Shown here: positions 1 to 11,012 of the stretch, in pieces
How positions within the stretch are numbered: the stretch's first letter is position 1
Layout of the letters: every line of letters starts with the position of its first letter
Assembly: GCA_963678705.1 (NCBI GenBank)
Contig: OY783204.1
Span: forward strand, 10,364,759-10,428,758
Length of the DNA: 64,000 bases
Source: Panorpa germanica
Taxonomy: Eukaryota > Arthropoda > Insecta > Mecoptera > Panorpidae
Reading direction: 5' to 3'
Made by a program: the position numbers and the translations under genes
The notes under the pieces: generated by a model
Seen by the model: only the letters and a program-made list of their open reading frames with translations
Database searches by the model: none
What the model was told of the DNA's origin: nothing

Positions 1-2
1 CT

Positions 3-146
3 AGAAGCCGTGTTCTAAAGTTTAAAGAGTCATTGTCTGCAAGAAAGCAGGAAAAGATTAACACGGAAGTTGAAACTTTAGAATGTGTTCATTTGTGTGC
101 TGTATTATATGCAGACAAGTGTCCCTGCAATGCACCTACATTATGA
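3..146 (+). pseudogene. Array unit A0: 3' part of exon 3 of the 158-residue gene
   Basis: The window opens inside exon 3 of a repeated gene described fully at unit B3. The reading frame is open, but the Gly of the Cys/His tail is replaced (TGT GTT CAT) and the Trp codon four residues before the usual end is TGA, giving a slightly shortened tail. The same TGA occurs in unit B10. Exons 1 and 2 lie outside the window, so whether the whole copy is functional cannot be judged. Confidence 0.6.
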
Positions 147-1286
147 AAACGTGAGGAATAATCTTGACTTTAACCTCTTTAATTGTAATACCTTTATAAA
201 TTAAATAATATGAAAAGAATAAATTTTAATTTTAGTAATTGTTGAGTTTTATTTTATTTTTTTTTTTTAATTTTATATTTTTCAAATAGCAAATGAAAGC
301 AAAATAAATGGAATATAAGAATGACGTATAATAAAATTCGCATTCAGACAGAAACAAAATGAAAATTATGTCAGTTTTTAGGTTACAGTTACTCGAATAT
401 TACTACACTTGCCTTCTTTTCTTCAATAAACTAACAACAGACCCGTGTCTCTGCAATACACCTAAATTATGGAAACGTGAGGAATGATCTTGACCTTAAA
501 CTCTTTATTTGTAATACATATATAAATTAAATAATATATGTAATAAAATAATATGGAAAGAATAAATTTTAATTTTAGTAATTATTCAACTTTATTTTAT
601 TTTTTTAAAATTTTATTTTAAGGATATTTTAATTGCAAAAATTATTATTTACTAAACAAAGAATATAAATAGAAGTGAAAATTTCGCATAAAAACATAAA
701 ATTTATCATATTCCTAAATTGAAAGAGTATGTTTACAAATTTTATATTTATCCACTTTATACGTTTATTAATTTTCTATAAGGCACCAAACGTGCTCTCT
801 GAAAATTTATAAGATTTAAGTAATGAACCAGATTCACGTTGCAACAAATTTTTTTTAACAATGCTATTACTAAAATAATTTGAATTTATAAATTAAATCA
901 ATAAATACTAAAGAATAAATAAAATATAATGACAGTTGATGACAATTTAATAATTCATCGATAAGGCTTACATTTTTAGTACCACTTGGCGTTAGTTTCT
1001 TTATGCATAATAGGGAATATGCACATTTTAATATTTATAAAAATTTAAAGTTGAAGTAGCTTATTGGTTATTGGTTAGAATATAAGGGGTGTGATCTAAA
1101 GATAAGCGCTTCACAATAGTAGGTCGGGGATAGTTTAACTCAGGTATGTTATCACTCGACTGTTCTGCTTTCTTTAGAAACAATTTAATATTTAGTTTAG
1201 TCCTAGACACGACACGAATAACATCGTATCTCGCAGAATTTATTAACTTTTAAAAAAATTATTCGCAAATCTGACATTTGAGAAAA
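147..1286 (+). repeat. Spacer A0-A1 with duplicated gene tail and promoter-like block
   Basis: No gene seen. The first part is the 3' untranslated region with AATAAA, followed near 444-590 by a diverged second copy of the exon 3 tail and its downstream sequence. The end of the spacer is the conserved upstream block, with two ATTGG (inverted CCAAT) motifs and a TATAAG near 1059-1086, about 200 bases before the exon 1 ATG. Confidence 0.6.
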
Positions 1287-1906
1287 ATGGCTAATTACAA
1301 TGTGCCTTTACCTAAGCCAAGATTGGAATGGTAAGAAATATTTTATTATTTATAGTTTTATTCTTTTATTTATTATCTTAATAATGATTGAATTGACTTT
1401 TGCAGGCAGTATAGACCGGAACAATTTATGTATAAATTAAGCTTGGCCGAGTGGGCTTTGTACAACAACGTACAAAGCTCTTAGGCCAAAGCAAATTTAC
1501 AAAAATTAACCTATGATCGAGATGTAAGTTCAAACAGTACTTTTAAAGTGTAATTAGCATAATCGTATATTGTATTAATTCTATGTTTCAGATATGTTCC
1601 ATTGAAGTAAATCGTCCGCCCAACTTCAAAAATAAGCTTCGTTGCATGTCCCGCTTAGTAACAAGAAATCTTAAAAACACGGATGATATTGATGTTATGA
1701 TGAAAACTCTGGCGTTAAAGTTTAAATCGAAAAAATTACATTCAGCTAGAAGCCGTGTTCTGAGGTTCAAAGAGTCATTGTCTGCAAGAAAGCAGGAAAA
1801 GATCAACACAGAAGTTGAAACTTTAGAATGTGGTCATTTGTGTGCTGTATTATATGCGGACAAGTGTCCCTGCAATGCACCTACATTATGGAAACGTAAG
1901 GAATAA
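1287..1906 (+). pseudogene. Array unit A1: three-exon copy with stop in exon 2
   Basis: Exon 1 is 1287-1330, exon 2 1406-1523 and exon 3 1592-1906, with GTAAG donors and TTTGCAG/TTTCAG acceptors. Exon 3 is fully open. In exon 2 the Trp codon at residue 41 is TAG and the Arg before the hairpin is Trp. Intron 2 lacks about 30 bases found in other copies. The exon 2 inverted repeat is perfect although the coding frame is broken. Probably a pseudogene unless the stop is read through or the exon is skipped. Confidence 0.7.
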
Positions 1907-2640
1907 TCTTTACTTTAACCTGTTTGATTGTAATACATTTATAAATTAAATAATATGAATAGAATAAATTTTAGTAATTGTAGAGTTTTATTTTATTTTT
2001 TTTTTTTAATTTTATATTTTTTAAATAACAAATCAAAGCAAAATAAATGAAATATAAGAATGACGTATAATAAAATTTGCATCTAGACAGAAACAAAATG
2101 AAAATTATGTCAGTTTTTAGGTTACAGTTACTCGAATATTACTACACTTGCCTTCTTTTCATCAATAACATAACAACAGACCCGTGTCCCTGCAATACAC
2201 CTAAATTATAAAAACTTGAGGAATAATCTTGACTTTAACCTCTTTAATTGTAATACCTTTATAAATTAAATAATATGAAAAGAATAAATTTTAATTTTAG
2301 TAATTATTGAGTTTTATTTTTTTTTTTTTTTTTAATTTTATATTTTTTAAATAGCAAATCAAAGCAAAATAAATGTAATATAAGAATGACGTATAATTAA
2401 ATTCGCATTCAGACAGAAACGAAATGAAAATTATATCAGTTTTTAGGTTACAGTTACTCGAATATTACTACACTTGCCTTCTCTTCTTCAATAAACTAAC
2501 AACAGACCCGTGTCCCTGCAATACACCTAAATTATGGAAACGTGAGGAATGATCTTGACCTTAAACTCTTTAATTGTAATACATATATAAATTAAATAAT
2601 ATATGTAATAAAATAATATGGAAAGAATAAATTTAATTAA
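1907..2640 (+). repeat. Spacer after A1 with triplicated gene tail
   Basis: After the exon 3 stop, the 3' end of the gene plus about 250 bases of downstream sequence appears again near 2175-2330 and a third time near 2505-2640, a local tandem triplication of about 325-330 bp. Other units carry only one extra copy. Homology to plus-strand units stops at about 2640, where the orientation switch begins. Confidence 0.6.
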
Positions 2641-5397
2641 TTAAAGGTTTTAACCTAAAATGTAGATTGAGCTTGTGAAATATACAGAAATAAAATTAAT
2701 TGAATTAATTACAATAATTTATATTAAATATAGATAGTAATTAATACAAAATAATGTATATTACTGACGCATTAAGAAAACGCTTATAGAAAATTAATAA
2801 ACGTATAAAGTGGATAATTATAAAATTTGTAAACATACACTGTCAATTTAGGAATATGATAAATTTTATGTTTTTATGCGAAATTTTCACTTCTATTTAT
2901 ATTCTTTGTTTAGTAAATAATAATTTTTGCAATTAAAATATTCTTAAAATAAAATTAAAAAAAAAAATCAAATAAAACTCAATAATTACTAAAATTAAAA
3001 TTTATTATTTCCATATTATTTTATTACATATATATTTAATTTATATATGTATTACAATTAAATAGTTCAAGGTCAAGATCATTTCTCACGTTTCCATAAT
3101 ATAGGTGTATTGCAGGGACACGGGTCTGTTGTTAGTATATTGAAGAAAAGAAGGCAAGTGTAGTAATATTCGAGTAACTGTAACCTAAAAACTGACATAA
3201 TTTTCATTTTGTTTCTGTCTAGATGCAAATTTTATTATACGTCATTCTTATATTTCATTTATTTTGCTTTGACTTGTTATTTATCTTAAAAATGCTGGCT
3301 AAGTTGCCATACAGGCCATAAACAAATTACTTTATTACTATTACTATATTACATTGATAAAATATTACGTGCATTTTTACGTGTTTACATATTTTATTAC
3401 ATGTATTACAAAAATGATAAAAGTTCTTATGATACCAAGAGAGGTCTGTAGAAATAAATTGGCGCCACCATATAAGAATTTGGCACTAATGTTATTTGTA
3501 TTAAGGATTAAAAGGAATGGATAGAACACTAGTGAAATATTAACCTATACCTGAAAAGGAGGTTCTTATTTGTTCATTCAATAAAAAAATTGTACAAATT
3601 TTGATTAAAAATAACTCTTAGGAAACTGTTAAAATCATTTCATTTAATTAATTAAAGGTTTTAAGCTAAAATGTAGATTGAGCTTGTGAAATATACAGAA
3701 ATAAAAATAATTAAATTAATACCAATAATTTATATTAAATATAGATAGTAATTTTTACAAAATAATGTATATTACTGACGCATTGGGCATGATTTCACAA
3801 ATTCAAAATTAGAATTAATGTTAAATTAAAACTAAAAACAGCAAGTGGGAATATTGCTTTCTTATAAATGCTTTTATTAACTTTTACAGATTTGTTTTTT
3901 TAATTTAACATTTCCTTAGAAAGTGTAATTTTATTAAACAATTGTCTTTCAATTTTTTCTTTAATTATGGTTCACTTGCGTCATGTTTGCATATAAAATG
4001 TAATTTAATATGTTTTAATTGTTGATTTAATTAAATTTAGTATATGTTTGCAATTAGTAGGTTTGTCAAAATAATTATAATAATGTTTTATTGAAATAAA
4101 AATTTAATTTTTTACAAATATTTCTATTTTTATTTTTTGTTTAAGAGAAATCAATAAATAAACAATTTTTGCAATTAAAATATGCTTAAAAAAAAATAAA
4201 AAAAAAAAAATAAATAAAACTCAACAATTACTAAAATTAAAATTTATTCGAGTAACTGTAACCTAAAAGCTGACATAATTTTCATTTTGTTTCTGTCTAG
4301 ATGCGAATTTTGTTATACGTCATTCATATTTTCCATTTACTTTGCTTTGATTTGTTATTTCTCTTAAAAATGCAGGCCAAGTTGCCATACAGGCCATAAA
4401 CAAATTACTTTATTCAAAGTTTAAATCTGTAAAGATAATATATTACATTGATAAAATATTACGTGTATTTTTACGTGTTTACATATTTTATTACATGTAT
4501 TACAAAAATGCTAAAAGTTCTCCCGAAACCAAAAGAGGTCTGCAGAAATAAATTGGCGCCATCATATAAGAATTTGGCACTAATGTTATTTGTATAAAGG
4601 ATTAAATGGAATGGTTAGATCGCCGGTGAAATATTAACCTATACCTGAAAAGGAGGTTCTTAGTTGTTTATTCAATAAAAAACTTCTTCAAATTTTGATT
4701 AAAAATAACTCTTAGGAAACTGTTAAAATCATTTCATTTAATTTATTAAAGGTTTTAACCTAAAATGTAGATTGAGCTTGTGAAATATACAGAAATAAAA
4801 TTAATTGAATTAATTACAATAATTTATATTAAATATAGATAGTAATTAATACAAAATAATGTATATTACTGACGCATTGGGCATGATTTCACAAATTCAA
4901 AATCAGAATTAATGTTAAATTAAAACTAAAAACAGCAAGTGGGAATAGGGCTTTCTTATAAATGCTTTTATCAACTCTTACAAATTTGTTTTTTTTAATT
5001 TAACATTTCCTTTAATAGTGTAATTTTATTAAACAATTGTCTTTCAATTTTTTCTTTAATTATGGTTCACTTGCGTCATTTTTGCATATAAAATAGAATA
5101 TAATATGTTTTAATTGTTGATTTAATTAAATTTAGTATATGTTTGCAATTAGTAGGTTTGTAAAAATAATTATAATAATGTTTTATTGAAATAAAAATTT
5201 AATTTTTTACAAATATTTCTATTTTTATTTTTTGTTAAAGGGAAATCAATAAATAAATGATTTTTGCAATTAAAATATTTTTTAAAATAAAAAAAAAAAA
5301 AATAAAATAAAACTCAACAATAACTAAAATTAAAATTTATTCTTTTCATATTATTAAATTTATAAAGGTATTACAATTAAAGAGGTTAAAGTCAAGA
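2641..5397 (-). repeat. Inverted spacer DNA with long-spacer repeat
   Basis: No gene seen. From about 2788 to 3290 the sequence is the reverse complement of ordinary unit spacer, with the decayed gene tail near 3060-3120. It then enters a block absent from the plus-strand units (about 3290-4250), which is repeated at about 4370-5340, 7050-7865 and, truncated, 7865-8460. This block is very AT-rich and shows no convincing open frame. It lengthens the minus-strand unit to about 3.1 kb. Confidence 0.55.
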
Positions 5398-6046
5398 TTA
5401 TCCTCACGTTTCCATAATGTAGGTGCATTGCAGGGACACTTGTCCGCATTTAATACAGCACACAAATGACCACATTCCAAAGTTTTACATTCCGTGTTGA
5501 TCTTTTCCTGCTTTCTTGCAAACAATGACTCTTTGAACCTCATAACACGTCTTCTAGCTGAATGTAATTTTTTCGATTTAAACTTCAACGTCAGAGCTTT
5601 CATCATTAAGTAAATATCATCCATGTTTTTTAAAATTTCTTGTTACTAAGCGGGACATGCAACAAAGCTTATATTTAAAGTTGGGCGGACGATTTACTTC
5701 AATGGAACATATCTAAAACATAGAATTAAGATATTATACGATTATGCTAATTACACTTTAAAAGAATTGTTTACGTTATACTAATAATAAACTGAACAAA
5801 TGAACTTACATCTCGATCATAGGCCAATCTTTGTAGATTTGCTTTGGCCCAAGAGCTTTGTACGTTGTTGTACAAAGCCCTATCGGCCAAGCTTAATTTA
5901 TACATAAATTGTTCCGGTCTATACTGCCTGCAAAAATCAATTCAATCATTATTAAGATAATAAATAAAAGAATAAAACTATAAATAGTAAAATATTTGTT
6001 ACCATTTTAATCTTGGCTTAGGTAAAGGCACATTGTAATTAGCCAT
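5398..6046 (-). pseudogene. Array unit A2: minus-strand copy with frameshifts
   Basis: Exon 1 is 6003-6046, exon 2 5810-5927 and exon 3 about 5398-5712 on the minus strand. Exons 1 and 2 are open, with conservative changes. In exon 3 an extra A just before the TDDID-equivalent shifts the frame. One base is missing near the end, so the downstream frame overruns the normal stop and ends at 5346. The first Cys/His residues of the tail are still readable. Confidence 0.7.
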
Positions 6047-8550
6047 TTTCCTCAAATGTAAGATTTGCAAATACATTTTTTTAAAAGTTAATAAATTCTA
6101 CGAGATACGATATTATTCGTGTCGTGTCTAGGACTAAACAAAATATTAAATTGTTTCTAAAGAAATCAGAACAGTCGAGTGATAACATACCTGAGTTAAA
6201 CTATCTCCGACCTACTATAGTGAAGCGCTTATCTTTAGACCACACCCCTTATATTCCAACCAATAACAAATAAGCTATTTCAACTTTAAATTTTTATAAA
6301 TATTAAAATGTGCAAAGTCCCTATTATGCCTCAAGAAATTAACGCCAAGTGGTACTAAATATGTAAGCCTAATCGATGAATTTATAACTGTCATCAACTG
6401 TCATTATATTTCATTTATTCTTTAGTATTTACTGATTGAAATTATAAATTTAAATTATTTTAGTAATAGCATTATTGAAAAAATGTTGTAGCAACGTGGA
6501 TCTGGTTCATTAGTCAAATTTTATAAATTTCCAGAGAGCACATTTGGTGCCTTATAGAAAATTAATAAACGTATAAAGTGGATAAATATAAAATTTGTAA
6601 ACATACACTTTCAATTTAGGAATAAGATAAATTTTATGTTTTTATGCGAAATTTTCACTTCTATTTATATTCTTTGTTTAGTAAATAATGATTTTTGTAA
6701 TTAAAATATCCTTAAAATAAAATTAAAAAAAAATAAAATAAAACTCAATAATTACTAAAATTAAAATTTATTCTTTTTATATTATTTTATTACATATATT
6801 ATTTAATTCATATATGTATTACAATTAAATAGTTCAAGGTCAAGATCATTCCTCACGTTTCCATAATTTAGGTGTATTGCAGGGACACGGGTGTGTTGTT
6901 AGTATATTAAAGAAAAGAAGGCAAGTGTAGTAATATTCGAGTAACTGTAACCTAAAAACTGACATAATTTTCATTTTGTTTCTGTCTAGATGCGAATTTT
7001 ATTATACGTCATTTATTTCATTTATTTTGCTTTGATTTGTTATTTATCTTAAAAATGCAGGCTAAGTTGCCATACAGGCCATAAACAAATTACTTTATTC
7101 AAAGTTTAAATCTGTAAAAACAATATATTACATTTATAAAATATTACGTGCATTTTTACGTGTTTACATATTTTATTACATGTATTACAAAAATGATAAA
7201 AGTTCTCTCGAAACCAAAAGAGATCGGTAGAAATAAATTGGCGGCACCATATAAGAATTTGGCACTAATGTTATTTGTATAAAGGATTAAAAGGAATGGA
7301 ATAAAACGCCGCTGAAATATTAACATATACCTGAAAAGGAGGTTCTTATTTGTTCATTTAATTAAAAACTTGTACAAATTTTGATTAAAAATAACTCTTA
7401 GGAAACTGTTAAAATCACTCCATTTAATTATTTAAAGGTATTAACCTAAAATGTAGATTTAACTTGTGAAATATACAGAAATAAAATTAATTAAATTATT
7501 TACAATAATTTAAAATAAATATAGATAGTAATTTTTACAAAATAATGTATATTACTGACGCATTGGGCATTATTTCACAAATTCAAACTTAGAATTAATG
7601 TTAAATTAAAACTAAAAACAGCAAGTGGGAATAGGGCTTTCTTATAAATGCTTTTATCAACTTTTACAGATTTGCTTTTTAATTTCACATTTCCTTAGAA
7701 AGTGTAATTTTAATTAAAAATTGTCTTTCAATTTTTTCTTTAATTATGGTTCACTTGCGTCATTTTTGCAAATAAAATGGAACATAATATGTTTTAATTG
7801 TGGATTTAATTAAATTTAGTATATATTTGTATATAGTAGGATTGTCAAAATAATTATAATAATGTAACTGTTAAAATCATTCCATTTAATTAATTAAAGG
7901 TTTTAACCTTAAATGTAGATTGAGCTTGTAAAATATATAGAAATAAAATTAATTGAATTAATTACAATAATTTATATTTAATATAGATAGTAAATAATAC
8001 AAAATAATGTATATTACTGACGCATTGGGCATGATTTCACAATTTCAAAATCAGAAATAATGGTAAATTAAAACTAAAAACAGCAAGTGGGAATAGGGCT
8101 TTCTTATAAATGATTTTATTAACTTTTACAAATTTGTTTTTTTAATTTAACATTTCCCTAGATAGTGTAATTTTATTAAACAATTGTCTTTCAATTTTTT
8201 CTTTAATTATGGTTCACTTGCGTCATTTTTGCATATAAAATGGAATATAATATGTTTTAATTGTGGATTTAATTGAATATACTAAATATGTTTGTAATTA
8301 GTAGGTTTGTCAAAATAATTATAATAATGTTTTATTAAAATAAAAATTTAAATTTTTACAAATATTTCAATTTTTTTTTTTGTTTGAGGAAAATTAATAA
8401 ATAAATGATTTTTGCAATTAAAATATGCTTAAAAAAAAAATATAAAGAAAAAAAAAAAAATAAAACTCAACAATTACTAAAATTAAAATTTATTCTTTTT
8501 ATATTATTTAATTTATAAAGGTATTACAATAAAAGAGGTCAAAGTCAAGA
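6047..8550 (-). repeat. Spacer A2-A3: upstream block, gene tail copy, long-spacer repeat
   Basis: No gene seen. Nearest A2 is its reverse-complemented upstream block, with the ATTGG and TATA-like motifs near 6240-6275. It is followed by ordinary spacer, an inverted decayed gene tail near 6830-6890, and one complete and one truncated copy of the long-spacer repeat up to about 8460. Confidence 0.5.
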
Positions 8551-9176
8551 TTATTCCTTACGTTTCCATAATGTAGGTGCATTGCAGGGACACTTGTCTG
8601 CATATAATACAGCACACAAATGACCACATTCCCAAGTTTCAACTTCCGTGTTGATCTTTCCCTGCTTTCTTGCAGACAATGACTCTTTGAACCTCAGAAC
8701 ACGTCTTCTAGCTGAATGTAATTTTTTCGATTTAAACTTCAACGCCAGAGCTTTCATCATTACGTCAAAATATTATCCGTGTTTTTAAAATTTTTTGTTA
8801 CTAAGCGGGACATGCAACGAAGCTTATTTATCTATTTATTATCTGAAACATAGAATTAATACATTATAAGATTATGCTAATTACACTTTTAAAGTAATGT
8901 TTACGTTATACTAATAATGAACTGAACAAATGAACTTACATCTCGATCATAGGCCAATCTTTGTAGATTTGCTTTGGCCCAAGAGCTTTGTACGTTGTTG
9001 TACAAAGCCCTTTCGGCCAAGCTTAATTTATACATAAATTGTTCCGGTCTATACTGCCTGCAAAAATCAATTCAATCATCATTAAGATAATAAATAAAAG
9101 AATAAAACTATAAATAATAAAATATTTTTTACCATTTCCATCTTGGGTTAGGTAAAGGCACATTGCAATAAGCCAT
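8551..9176 (-). pseudogene. Array unit A3: minus-strand copy with exon 3 lesions
   Basis: Exon 1 is 9133-9176, exon 2 8940-9057 and exon 3 8551-8842. Exons 1 and 2 are open; exon 1 has several substitutions, including Tyr-Cys for Asn-Tyr after the start. In exon 3 the first 14 codons are replaced by a short AT-rich stretch with stops, and an extra T disrupts the frame before the central methionines. The last 69 codons are open through the Cys/His tail. Confidence 0.7.
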
Positions 9177-9434
9177 ATTCCTCAAATGTCAGATTTGCAA
9201 ATAATTTTTTTTAAAAGTTAATAAATTCTACGAGATACGATGTTATTCGTGTCGTGTCTAGGACTAAACATAATATTAAATTGTTTCTAAAGAAAGCAGA
9301 ACAGTCCAGTGATAACATACCTGAGTTAAACTATCCCCGACCTACTATAGTGAAGCGCTTATCTTTAGACCACACCCCTTATATTCCATCCAATAACCAA
9401 TAAGCTACTACAACTTTATATTTTTATTATTCTA

Positions 9435-10236
9435 CAAAATTATTTATTTATTATTACATAGGCTAACCTTGGTAACTTATTTACGAATCGAAAAGAAAAA
9501 TTCCAAATTTTGAAAAAAAGTTGGTCAAATAACGCATAAATTGAAAATATTTTTCATTTTGATAAAAAAAATATATTTTTTAGTCAGTTTATATGTGTCA
9601 ATGTATATGTGCGAGTTTATTTATTATTTCAATTTAAAAATAGAACAGTGAAATATGAAATTTAATTACGAATTATTTTATTAGATTCAAATGATACACG
9701 CCAAAAAGACGTCACGCTTTGCGAAGGGGGTAAACTCAAGTATATTATAATGTCCCAGGTGTATATTTATATTCTTATATGTTTATATGTTTGGTTCGAA
9801 TTTTGTACGGCATCTCGAAAACGGCTCCAGGGAAGTTTTTAAAAATTTTTTATTTTGTAGAGAAAAAAATTATAAAACTTTTAGCGTCCCCGGATTTTTC
9901 CCTGAATTTCCTGGAAACCAGTAACTTTTTAAAAACTGAAAAAAAAGTGATCCCTTTTTTGCTGTATTACTTTAAATTCGTAAAAGATAGAAAGTTGAAT
10001 TTTTGCATGTGTATTAAGGTATTCAATGCTGACATTTCTCAAAAATTAGAAATTCAAAAATTAAAAAACGGGGGGTTGAAGAAATTCGGGGGCCCGGTAG
10101 GAAAATTTAAAGAAAATTCATTTTCTGGATTCTAGAATAATTAAGTATATTATTAAAAAAAAAAAAATTAAAAATTTTAAAATTTTATTGGAGGCACGTG
10201 TAACCCTACCCCCTTATATCTACTATCTATATAGGG
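9435..10236. other. Unassigned block between gene array and gypsy element 1
   Basis: Array homology ends at about 9435. The block has higher-complexity sequence than its surroundings, including runs of G and C near 10060-10100. It holds one plus-strand open frame at 9779-10135 (118 codons) that matches no family I recognise. No terminal repeats or target duplications could be paired. It may be part of an unrecognised repeat. Confidence 0.35.
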
Positions 10237-11012
10237 TGGTAGTTACTTATTTTATGAGAGCGATTCTATAATCGTCTCAAGCGAAGAGTTCGTTATGGGG
10301 ATCTGGTTCCCCTTGAGTCGGATGACCAAGCTAAATTGTGGAGGCTTATTTATCTAACAGGACTTATATACTTCTAATCATTACTACATAAATATATTGG
10401 GGTTTTACTTACTTTTATTTTCTTGTGTGCTCGGCAGGATGCTAACTCTGCTGTTGATCAACACTTTTTATTTAACGCGACTCGACCCTTAACCCTTAAT
10501 ACTTTATATAATTAAAACAAGGGATTCATTAACACTTACTTTCTTTTATTATTCTATCAATTATTCAATACAAATCTTAGTACCTTAAACTGGAGCGACT
10601 GACTTAAACCCGACCGACTCTCTGGGACTCATCTGATGGAATTGACTTGTGATCAAGATGGTCTGATCCCCTCTCGTGATCTGATGGAAATGATCCCCTC
10701 TCCTTTATTAAACTAGACTTATATAGATTAAAAACTCTTTGTTAAACATATGAACTCGTTTGATCTCATTACGTCATCACCACTTGGATTTTGAATTTGG
10801 TTTCAACATAAACATTATTTGAATATGCAATATGCACGTGCCTGGTCTTATTGATAAAACTATATTTAATATAAACAAGTTCCCGCCAGTTAGACGCCTT
10901 CAACTATTAAAAATACTTTGTATTAGTTTGTATATGACCCTTTTTAATGGTTCCTAAATATGTAGTTAAAATATATTATCAATAATTAATGAATCTATCT
11001 GGGACTGTTACA
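10237..11012 (-). repeat. Putative 3' LTR of gypsy element 1
   Basis: On the minus strand it begins TGTAACAGTCCC at 11012 and ends in TACCA at 10237, following the TG...CA rule. The purine-rich stretch AATGGGAAGC directly precedes it, as expected of a polypurine tract. Only one LTR is present, so the left end is inferred. Confidence 0.5.

Noticed and set aside
1588..1809. A 73-codon antisense frame recurring opposite exon 3 in most units
   Set aside because: It follows directly from the codon content of exon 3 on the other strand. Its conservation is that of the sense exon, with no independent start context, splice site or polyadenylation signal.
9779..10135. 118-codon plus-strand frame as a gene
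   Set aside because: No family resemblance, no duplicate and no splice or promoter context. Kept only as part of an unassigned block.
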